A DNA stretch of 6,868 bases from Xanthomarina sp035306705. GTDB taxonomy: Bacteria > Bacteroidota > Bacteroidia > Flavobacteriales > Flavobacteriaceae. The notes under the pieces were generated by a model. The model was not told the origin of the DNA, did not search any database, and saw only the letters and a list, made by a program, of their open reading frames with translations. A program made the position numbers and the translations under genes. Below are positions 1 through 6,043 of the stretch, piece after piece; within the stretch, counting starts at the first letter, position 1, and the number at the start of each line of letters is the position of its first letter. The stretch is taken from assembly GCF_035306705.1 (NCBI RefSeq), contig NZ_DATGNO010000170.1, positions 1 to 6,868 on the forward strand. Direction: 5' to 3'.

Positions 1-721
1 ATCCTGTGTTTCGAGTAAAGAAATTATTTATTTTCAAGATGAACCCTTAGGAAACCTAGACAAGGTTAATTTTAATCCTGAAACGGTATTTAAGCCTAAC
101 GATTTACTTTCGATATATGTTTCTGGACCAGATGCAGAAACAGTGCGGCCATTTAATCTACCTATTTTTAGCACTACCACTTCCTCCGTCTATGTGCAAG
201 GTGAAACTAGAATGCAAACCTACATCGTTGATTTAGAAGGGAATATTGAGTTTCCATTCTTAGGTACCATAAAAGCAGGTGGATTAACTCGAGCTCAATT
301 AACAACCTATCTAAAAACAAGAATATCAGAACTTGTAAACGATCCAATTATCAATGTCAGACTTACCAACTTCACAATTACCATACTTGGAGAGGTCAAT
401 TCTCCTGGAACATTTACCGTTGAAGATGAAAAAATATCACTTTTAGAAGCTCTAGGTATGGCTGGAGATTTAACCATTCATGGTAAAAGAGAAAATGTTT
501 TTTTAATTAGAGAGCAAGATGGGGTAAAACGCTTTACAAAATTCGATCTAACATCTATTAATGTATTAAACCAACCTAATTTTTATTTGGAACAAAACGA
601 CGTTATTTACGTAGAACCGAATTCGGCTAAAATACGTTCAGCTTCCTATAATCAAAATTATGTAATTATTATATCTGCAGTAGGCACTTTAGCAACTATT
701 GCAGCTATATTAATAAGATAA
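1..721 (+). CDS. Outer-membrane polysaccharide export lipoprotein (Wza/OPX family), 5' end missing
   Basis: Probable exporter that carries capsular or exopolysaccharide across the outer membrane. The frame is open from base 2 and starts Ser-Cys-Val-Ser-Ser-Lys. The Cys (bases 5-7) is very likely the lipidated +1 residue of a lipoprotein, so only the signal peptide lies off the left edge and the 238-residue mature protein is essentially complete. The GTG at 143 is internal. Counting from that Cys, residues about 20-121 fit the Poly_export domain (FKPNDLLSIYV, then DLEGNIEFPFLG) and about 123-206 fit an SLBB domain (ILGEVNSPGTF, LLEALGMAGDL). Residues about 219-237 form one uniformly hydrophobic helix ending in Ile-Arg at the C-terminus. 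E. coli Wza ends in an amphipathic barrel helix at the equivalent place. The kinase gene follows after 19 bases, so the two are almost certainly co-transcribed. The family call is firm; the exported polymer cannot be told. Confidence 0.93.
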   Translation, partial: SCVSSKEIIYFQDEPLGNLDKVNFNPETVFKPNDLLSIYVSGPDAETVRPFNLPIFSTTTSSVYVQGETRMQTYIVDLEGNIEFPFLGTIKAGGLTRAQLTTYLKTRISELVNDPIINVRLTNFTITILGEVNSPGTFTVEDEKISLLEALGMAGDLTIHGKRENVFLIREQDGVKRFTKFDLTSINVLNQPNFYLEQNDVIYVEPNSAKIRSASYNQNYVIIISAVGTLATIAAILIR

Positions 722-740
722 TTGCTTTATTAAGAAAAAT

Positions 741-3101
741 ATGAATCAAAATAATGGTTTCAAAGAAATAGTAATGCCTTACATGTATAAGTGGAAGTTT
801 ATAGCCTTTTGTGTTATTTCTGCACTTGCACTTGGTTTTATTTATCTACGCTATGCAGATTACGAATATCAAGCTACTGCCAAAATTAAAATTAAGGAAA
901 ATGAGAACAACAATAGGCTCCCAGAAATCTCTCAAATGCAAAATTATGGCCTGTTTAGAAGAGAAAGCAATAATGTTTTGGATGAAATTGAGGTCATAAA
1001 ATCCAGGGAAATTATTGAACAAGTCGTAAAAGACCTAAAATTCAATATTCAATATTTTGTTGAAGGCCGTGTGAAAGCTTCCGAAGCGTTCGTTGATCCT
1101 CCTTTGAATATCAATTTTAGTGCATCAGATTCCATAATTCACAAGATAGATACTACGTTTAGTATAAAGATTCAATCAGCACACAACTTTCTTTTAAAAG
1201 GAATTAATTTTTCAGAAAAATTCTCTTTTAAAAATCAAGAAGATACAGAACAGGATGATGAGGGCACTGTTTATGCTTTTGGAGAAAGTATTCCAACAAG
1301 TTTTGGTGCAATTACCATTACCCCTAGAATTGGAGAATCTACAACTAAAATCGGATCTAATATTAAAATTAAAATTTCGCCTATTAGCAAGGTAATAAGT
1401 AAGTATAAAAATAATCTTATTATCTCTAACCAAGAAATGTCTAGCATTATTACTTTATCCATAAATGATAATGTGGCTGAAAAAGCAAGTCTGTTTTTAG
1501 ATAAGCTCATTGAAAAGTATAATGAAGATGTTGAAAATGACAAAAAAATGGTTGTGGATGCTACATCTAAATTCATTAATAACAGATTAGAAATTGTCAC
1601 TGACGAGTTAGGAGATGTCGATTTAAGTGCTGAAACCATCCAAAAAACAAATAAATTAACCGATTTAGATACCCAATCTAATATTTATTTAGAAAGTGAA
1701 CGACAAAATGAAAATAGATTGGTTGAAACTGCCATGCAAATCCAGTTGATAGATTACATGAATCAACACATTGCAAAAGATGAAACAGATACCAAACTAT
1801 TACCAGCAAACATAGGTATTGCAGATGGATCCATCGAGCAAATAACGCAACAATATAACAACCTTGTATTAGAGAAAAATAGACTTTTAAAGAATTCTAG
1901 TGAAAAAAATCCAACCATTGTAAATTTAACCACCCAGATTAATCAGTTAAAATCAAATTTAACCCAAAGCTTAACTAACATGAAACGGACTAACGAAATG
2001 AATTACAGTTCGTTAGCGGAAGAAAACAGAAGAATTGGTTCCAAAATATATTCTGCACCAAAAAAACAAAGACAGTTTAGAGATATTCAACGTCAACAAA
2101 ATATTAAAGAAGGACTTTATTTATACCTCTTGGAAAAACGTGAAGAAGCTGCTATTACTCACGGCGTAACCTCGCCTAATGCCAAAATAGTAGATATGGC
2201 TTTTGCATCTAATAAGCCTGTAGCTCCAAAGCCACCAATAATTATTCTTACCGCTTTAATTCTTGGTTTTGGATTTCCTATTGTTTTAATTTATTTATTC
2301 AATCTGCTAGATGACAAAGTGCACAATATTAGCGATGTTAAAAAAGAAGTTACCATTCCTTTTCTTGGGGATATTCCTAAATCAAAAAAGAAAAATAATC
2401 TTATTTCCAAAATAGATTATACTCCAAAAGCAGAAGCTTTTAGAATGATTAGAACAAACCTAAAATTTTTACTTCAAAATATTGAAGATAGAGCAAAAGT
2501 GATTTTCGTTACCTCTACAACCAGTAAGGAAGGAAAATCGCATACAGCCATCAATCTAGCTTTATCGCTGTCTTTTACAGAAAAAAAAGTACTTTTAATT
2601 GAAACTGATATCCGAGTGCCTAAAGCCACCAATTATTTGAACGTTGATAATAATTTTGGGTTAACAAACTTTATTGGAAATAATAAAGTTAAAGTGAGCG
2701 AAATAATTAAGAAACGTGAAGACAACGAGTATTTTGATATCATCCCATCGGGAGTCATTCCTCCAAATCCAGCCGAATTACTCATGAGTAATCGCGTTCA
2801 AGAGCTTTTCGATGAGGTTTCAACACAATACGATTATATTATTGTAGATACGGCTGCTGTTGGTTTGGTTACAGATACTCTGCTAATTAGTAAATTCGCC
2901 GATTTATTTATTTTTGTTGTTAAAGCCGGTTATATCACCAAAAAACAACTACAATTGGCGCAACGTATGTACACCGAAAAAAGATTGCCTAGGATGAATA
3001 TTTTACTAAATAGTGTAGACCACAGAAAAGGTTATGGCTATGGTTATGGCTATGGTACGAAGCCAGTTAAAAAAAGATGGTGGAAATTAGTTCGAAACTA
3101 G
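741..3101 (+). CDS. Wzc-type polysaccharide co-polymerase / tyrosine autokinase
   Basis: Inner-membrane protein that sets polysaccharide chain length and autophosphorylates on C-terminal tyrosines. At 786 residues it is the one-piece Gram-negative type, with periplasmic and kinase parts fused. Order: N-terminal Wzz-like region with TM1 at about 20-36; motif VLDEIEVIKSREI near 80-92; a long, partly coiled-coil periplasmic region to about 440; a GNVR-like segment before TM2 (about 500-520, after a Pro-rich PVAPKPP); then the cytoplasmic linker EAFRMIRTNLKFLL and a BY-kinase domain. Walker A is TSTTSKEGKS with Lys599. Walker A' is LLIETDIR (621-625, Glu where many members have Asp). Walker B is YIIVDTAAVG with Asp703. 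The tail has Tyr765, 767, 769 and 771 in a Gly-Tyr run and ends in the basic KKRWWKLVRN. The ATG lies 19 bases after the export gene. No phosphatase gene lies between them. Its TAG stop overlaps that of the convergent proline dehydrogenase gene. Confidence 0.95.
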   Translation: MNQNNGFKEIVMPYMYKWKFIAFCVISALALGFIYLRYADYEYQATAKIKIKENENNNRLPEISQMQNYGLFRRESNNVLDEIEVIKSREIIEQVVKDLKFNIQYFVEGRVKASEAFVDPPLNINFSASDSIIHKIDTTFSIKIQSAHNFLLKGINFSEKFSFKNQEDTEQDDEGTVYAFGESIPTSFGAITITPRIGESTTKIGSNIKIKISPISKVISKYKNNLIISNQEMSSIITLSINDNVAEKASLFLDKLIEKYNEDVENDKKMVVDATSKFINNRLEIVTDELGDVDLSAETIQKTNKLTDLDTQSNIYLESERQNENRLVETAMQIQLIDYMNQHIAKDETDTKLLPANIGIADGSIEQITQQYNNLVLEKNRLLKNSSEKNPTIVNLTTQINQLKSNLTQSLTNMKRTNEMNYSSLAEENRRIGSKIYSAPKKQRQFRDIQRQQNIKEGLYLYLLEKREEAAITHGVTSPNAKIVDMAFASNKPVAPKPPIIILTALILGFGFPIVLIYLFNLLDDKVHNISDVKKEVTIPFLGDIPKSKKKNNLISKIDYTPKAEAFRMIRTNLKFLLQNIEDRAKVIFVTSTTSKEGKSHTAINLALSLSFTEKKVLLIETDIRVPKATNYLNVDNNFGLTNFIGNNKVKVSEIIKKREDNEYFDIIPSGVIPPNPAELLMSNRVQELFDEVSTQYDYIIVDTAAVGLVTDTLLISKFADLFIFVVKAGYITKKQLQLAQRMYTEKRLPRMNILLNSVDHRKGYGYGYGYGTKPVKKRWWKLVRN
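3030..3053 (+). repeat. Two perfect 12-bp tandem repeats encoding the Gly-Tyr tail
   Basis: GGTTATGGCTAT occurs twice head to tail (3030-3041 and 3042-3053). It can also be read as four 6-bp units GG(T/C)TAT, followed by a partial GGTACG. The repeat lies in frame in the kinase gene and encodes (Gly-Tyr)x4, the tyrosine cluster expected to be autophosphorylated. Gain or loss of a unit would keep the frame and change the number of tyrosines. Confidence 0.9.
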
Positions 3102-3107
3102 TTTTTT
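3084..3107 (+). terminator. Possible AT-rich intrinsic terminator at the end of the polysaccharide operon
   Basis: AAATTAGTT (3084-3092) can pair with AACTAGTTT (3096-3104) across a CGA loop, giving nine pairs of which one is G-U. A run of six Ts (3102-3107) overlaps and follows the right arm. The stem has only one G-C pair, so it is weak. The hairpin lies across the last codons and stop of the kinase gene. On the opposite strand no T-run follows it, so it would act only on + strand transcripts. Confidence 0.4.
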
Positions 3108-4270
3108 CTACGTGCTTTTTCTTTTGTTAATAACATAAGCTCTCTTCCTGTTTGCCCTGCCACAGAAGTGTTTTCTTCTGCTCTACGAATTAAATATGGA
3201 AGCACATCTTTCACGGGTCCGAACGGAACATATTTAGCCACGTTATAACCCAAACTAGCTAGGTTGAAGCTAATATGGTCGCTCATACCATAAAGTTGTC
3301 CAAACCATACACGATTATCATTTATAGCAATTCCTTTTTCTTTCATTAAATCCATAGCAAGATAACTGCTGGCTTCATTATGAGTACCACAAAAAAGAGA
3401 GATATGGTCTAAATTTTCAAGAATAAATGTAGCAGCTTCGTTAAAATTATCGTCGGTAGCTGCTTTACTTTCGCAAATGGGCGTTGGGTAATTATTTTTA
3501 ATAGCGCGTTCATTTTCCTTTTCCATATAAGCCCCACGAACAATTTTATATCCTATATAATAACCATTTGCTTTAGCGTGTTCCAACTGCTTTTTTGCAA
3601 AATCCATACGGTCGTGGCGATACATTTGCAACGTATTATAGACAATAGGTTTTTCGGTGTTGTATTTTTGCATCATTCTAGTTACTAAGTCATCTACTGC
3701 ATCTTGCATCCAACTTTCCTCAGCATCAATCAACAATTCAACATCCTTCTCTTTGGCTAACTTACATACTTTATCGTACCTTTCTTCTACCCGATTCCAT
3801 AGTTCCTGCTCTTCAGGAGTAAAAGTCTTTCCTTCACCTTTCTTTTCATACAAATAAGGTTTCCCAAATCCTGTAGGTTTAAATACAGCAATAGGCATGG
3901 CCTCTTTTTTCTCAGAAAATTCAATTATCTCCAAAGTCTTCTGCATAGCAGCATCAAAAAAGGATTCAACTTCCTTTCCTTCCACAGAAAAATCCAACAC
4001 GGAACTTACGCCTTTCTCATACATGGCATCAATTACAGGTAAACAATCCTTCTCATTTATTCCTCCACAAAAATGGTCAAAAACAGTTGCTCTAATTACA
4101 CTATCTACTGGCAAGTTTGCTTTAATGGCAAAATTACTTAATGCTTTCCCTACCTTTACCAAAGGTTCGTAAGAAATCATTTTAAACAATAAATAAGCTC
4201 TGTTAAGTTCTGAATTGCTTTTTAACGAAAAAGCTATTTCAGTATTATCGAAAAGGCGTTCTGTAGACAT
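3098..4270 (-). CDS. Proline dehydrogenase (monofunctional, FAD-dependent)
   Basis: Oxidises L-proline to 1-pyrroline-5-carboxylate using FAD and passes electrons to the respiratory chain, the first step of proline catabolism. The 390-residue protein is a stand-alone PRODH: it has no N-terminal DNA-binding region and no C-terminal P5C dehydrogenase domain as in PutA, so that second enzyme must be encoded elsewhere. Family motifs in order: AVFKPTGFG, LLIDAEESW, LQMYRHD (Gln215), KIVRGAYMEKE (Arg245), LFCGTHNEAS, VWFGQLYGMSD and YLIRRAEEN near the end, where Arg362-Arg363 match the substrate-carboxylate-binding arginine pair of PutA. The ATG at 4270 is the first after an in-frame TAA three codons upstream (4280-4282). 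The stop TAG (3098-3100) overlaps the convergent kinase stop. No terminator is visible past it on this strand. A good promoter -7 element lies just upstream. Confidence 0.95.
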   Translation of the reverse strand: MSTERLFDNTEIAFSLKSNSELNRAYLLFKMISYEPLVKVGKALSNFAIKANLPVDSVIRATVFDHFCGGINEKDCLPVIDAMYEKGVSSVLDFSVEGKEVESFFDAAMQKTLEIIEFSEKKEAMPIAVFKPTGFGKPYLYEKKGEGKTFTPEEQELWNRVEERYDKVCKLAKEKDVELLIDAEESWMQDAVDDLVTRMMQKYNTEKPIVYNTLQMYRHDRMDFAKKQLEHAKANGYYIGYKIVRGAYMEKENERAIKNNYPTPICESKAATDDNFNEAATFILENLDHISLFCGTHNEASSYLAMDLMKEKGIAINDNRVWFGQLYGMSDHISFNLASLGYNVAKYVPFGPVKDVLPYLIRRAEENTSVAGQTGRELMLLTKEKARRKN

Positions 4271-4286
4271 AGTAAAAAATTAATCA

Positions 4287-4321
4287 CAAAGATAATTATA
4301 GTATTGTTACATAATTACAAA
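4287..4321 (-). promoter_or_regulatory. Candidate Bacteroidota-type promoter for proline dehydrogenase
   Basis: Read on the - strand, TATCTTTG (4294-4287) matches the Bacteroidota -7 consensus TAnnTTTG exactly, with TTTG (4321-4318) upstream as a -33 element. The 23-base spacer is at the long end of what is accepted. The resulting leader before the ATG at 4270 would be only about 10 bases. It lies in the 92-base divergent gap shared with aroB, so the two promoters must be close together. Confidence 0.5.
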
Positions 4322-4362
4322 AAAATACATAATTTTCGAGTCTTATTCTTTCAAATTTACTC

Positions 4363-5430
4363 ATGAAATCAATTATAACCAGTTCTTATCCAATTCACTT
4401 TAATACAAGTTGTTACACAGAGTTAAACACGCATTTAAAAGCTTCTAACTACTCAAAAATATTTGTTTTAGTTGATCAAAACACACACGAACATTGTTTA
4501 CCTCAATTTTTAAGTGGTCTTGAAACTCAAATTCACATAGAAATTATTGAAATTGAAGCTGGAGAAAGCAATAAAAGCATAGAAACCTGTTCTGGTGTTT
4601 GGCAAGTTTTATCTGAACTTGAAGCCGACAGAAAAAGTATTTTAATTAACCTTGGAGGTGGAGTTATTACTGATTTAGGAGGTTTTGTGGCCTCTACTTT
4701 TAAAAGAGGTATTGCTTACATTCATGTTCCAACTACTTTATTAGGGATGGTAGACGCCTCTATAGGCGGAAAAACAGGAGTTGACCTGGGACATTTAAAA
4801 AATCAAATTGGAGTAATTAATACGGGAAAAATGGTTTTAATAGACACCTCGTTTCTAACTAGTTTACCTCAAAATCAGATGCGTTCAGGGTTAGCGGAAA
4901 TGCTAAAACATGGTTTAATTTTTAACGAGGCGTATTGGAATAAATTTACTGTCTTAGAAACTTTAAATCTGGACGATTTAGACCAATTAATCTATGAATC
5001 GGTTGAAATAAAAAAGTCCATAGTTGAAAAGGATCCTTTTGAGAACAACGAAAGAAAAACCTTGAATTATGGTCATACGCTTGGACACGCCATTGAATCC
5101 TATTACTTAAGTAACTCTAGCAGAATAACCTTATTACATGGCGAAGCTATTGCTATTGGTATGATATTAGCAACCTTTATTTCTACTAAATTAAGTGGTT
5201 TTCCATTTAATGAATGCGAAAATATAAAAGCAACTATCCTAGAAATATTTGGTCAAACTAAAATACAGGATGAAGATCTGAATCCGATTATCGACCTCTT
5301 GAAATTTGATAAAAAAAACGAGCATGGAAATATTAATTTCGTGCTATTGGAAGCCATAGGAAAGCCGAAAATTAATTGCTTGGTAGAAAATAACATTCTA
5401 TTAGATGCATTCAAATATTATAATTCTTGA
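4363..5430 (+). CDS. aroB: 3-dehydroquinate synthase
   Basis: Second enzyme of the shikimate pathway: converts DAHP to 3-dehydroquinate with NAD+ and a divalent metal, in the cytoplasm. At 355 residues it is the usual length of single-domain bacterial AroB. The NAD-binding part carries the glycine motif NLGGGVITDLGGF (Gly98-100) and VPTTLLGMVDASIGGKTGVD (Lys137). The C-terminal helical domain carries the metal and catalytic residues: AEMLKHG (Glu179, Lys182), the conserved Arg231, NYGHTLGHAIE (His238 and His242) and LLHGEAIAIGM (His259). By comparison with known structures Glu179, His238 and His259 are the expected metal ligands. All expected key residues are present, so it should be active. 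The ATG is the first after an in-frame TAA at 4330-4332. It is divergent from proline dehydrogenase and followed after 86 bases by a small unknown gene; no other shikimate gene is nearby. Confidence 0.97.
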   Translation: MKSIITSSYPIHFNTSCYTELNTHLKASNYSKIFVLVDQNTHEHCLPQFLSGLETQIHIEIIEIEAGESNKSIETCSGVWQVLSELEADRKSILINLGGGVITDLGGFVASTFKRGIAYIHVPTTLLGMVDASIGGKTGVDLGHLKNQIGVINTGKMVLIDTSFLTSLPQNQMRSGLAEMLKHGLIFNEAYWNKFTVLETLNLDDLDQLIYESVEIKKSIVEKDPFENNERKTLNYGHTLGHAIESYYLSNSSRITLLHGEAIAIGMILATFISTKLSGFPFNECENIKATILEIFGQTKIQDEDLNPIIDLLKFDKKNEHGNINFVLLEAIGKPKINCLVENNILLDAFKYYNS

Positions 5431-5458
5431 TTTTCGTATTAAATAATTTGTAACTTTA
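5427..5458 (+). promoter_or_regulatory. Candidate promoter for the small acidic-protein gene
   Basis: TTG (5427-5429, overlapping the aroB stop codon) and TAACTTTA (5451-5458, one mismatch to TAnnTTTG) are separated by 21 bases, a suitable spacing for a Bacteroidota promoter. A transcript would start near 5464, right at the foot of the leader hairpin. Such AT-rich matches arise by chance, so this is tentative. Confidence 0.35.
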
Positions 5459-5464
5459 TAAAAA

Positions 5465-5517
5465 TTGCTAAAGTTTAAGGCAGGTACTAATTATTAATTT
5501 TTAAACCCCTTTAGTAA
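5465..5517 (+). promoter_or_regulatory. Leader hairpin reaching the start codon of the 101-residue gene
   Basis: Bases 5465-5478 (TTGCTAAAGTTTAA) can pair with 5501-5505 plus 5509-5517 (TTAAA, then CTTTAGTAA): 14 pairs with one G-U and a three-base CCC bulge (5506-5508). The loop is 22 bases (5479-5500). The right arm ends on the A of the ATG, so the structure would cover the ribosome-binding region. The pairing was traced by eye; no energy was computed. A role in translation control is inference. Confidence 0.4.
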
Positions 5518-5822
5518 TGAAAAGAGTTATTGTAGATTATAAAAAACTAACACCAACACTTCTGAAATTACTTTCTGAGAAATTTCCGGATGGTTATTAT
5601 GATGGTGATGTGATTACCTTCGATAACCATCAAAACGAGACCATAGAAGCTGTTGAGGTTAGAACAAAAGATTGTGTATACCTAGTTAAAGTTAGTAGCA
5701 AACTACATTATACCATGACTAATTTTGAAAGCATTGAAGAACTTGAGGTGGACGATTTAGGTCATGTTATTGTTAACGAAGATCTTAAATCTGAAGTCTT
5801 TAAGGACGAGGAAGAGGAATAA
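5517..5822 (+). CDS. Small acidic protein of unknown function
   Basis: A 101-residue protein with no recognised catalytic motif, signal peptide or membrane segment, so probably cytoplasmic. It opens with MKRVIVDYKKLTP and LLKLLSEKFPDG, followed by short strand-like stretches (DVITFDN, EAVEVRTKDCVYLVKVS), and ends in an acidic tail (DLKSEVFKDEEEE). It resembles short proteins I remember as common in Flavobacteriaceae, some of which have been labelled DNA primase in automatic annotation. Nothing here supports that label: no zinc-finger or TOPRIM motif is visible and the protein is far too short. The ATG is the first after an in-frame TAA at 5502-5504. It stands alone: aroB ends 86 bases upstream and the next gene downstream is on the opposite strand. 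Codon use looks like that of its neighbours, so it is probably a real gene. Confidence 0.8.
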   Translation: MKRVIVDYKKLTPTLLKLLSEKFPDGYYDGDVITFDNHQNETIEAVEVRTKDCVYLVKVSSKLHYTMTNFESIEELEVDDLGHVIVNEDLKSEVFKDEEEE

Positions 5823-5995
5823 CAATTGCATTCCTAAAATTAGGCTATCTTAACTATACAGGTGGTTCAAATAAATTTATATCTAGCTATTTTAAACGTC
5901 GAAAAAATCAGTTCATTTTGATGAAACCTTTACCCAAAACTTAAAGTTCCTTTTCATTTTTTCAAAACATCTTATCGTTATAGGATATTCATCAT

Positions 5996-6025
5996 AAAAA
6001 AAGACTGCCTTTTCAAGCAGTCTTT
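5996..6025 (-). terminator. Intrinsic terminator of the DsbD-like gene
   Basis: A perfect 9-bp inverted repeat, AAAGACTGC (6000-6008) and GCAGTCTTT (6017-6025), encloses an 8-base loop. On the - strand the stem is followed by seven consecutive Ts (complement of 5996-6002). It starts 18 bases after the stop codon of the gene at 6044. On the + strand only TCTTT follows, so it may also weakly stop transcripts from the 101-residue gene. Confidence 0.88.
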
Positions 6026-6043
6026 AAATTATCTGTATAGAAT

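Noticed and set aside
143..721. GTG at 143 as start of the export protein
   Set aside because: The frame is open back to base 2 and the upstream residues (Ser-Cys-Val-Ser-Ser, then FKPNDLLSIYV) belong to the family, so 143 is an internal valine codon.
811..999. 62-residue frame overlapping the kinase N-terminus
   Set aside because: It is an out-of-frame overlap with the first membrane helix and the Wzz-like region, with no independent support.
1212..1639. Two open frames on the - strand inside the kinase gene
   Set aside because: They lie wholly within a well-supported gene and their translations have low-complexity, family-less composition.
3657..4172. Two + strand open frames inside the proline dehydrogenase gene
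   Set aside because: Both are antisense to strongly conserved enzyme sequence and show no protein-like motifs.
4304..4337. TTG (4304-4306) and TAATTTTC (4330-4337) as an aroB promoter
   Set aside because: One mismatch at the key final G and a long 23-base spacer in AT-rich DNA; not better than chance.
5833..5844. CCTAAAATTAGG inverted repeat after the 101-residue gene
   Set aside because: At most a 4-bp stem with a 4-base loop and no T-run; too weak to call a terminator.
5823..5995. Possible small gene or RNA in the gap before the terminator
   Set aside because: Only very short frames (for example seven codons from an ATG near 5921) and no convincing structure were seen.
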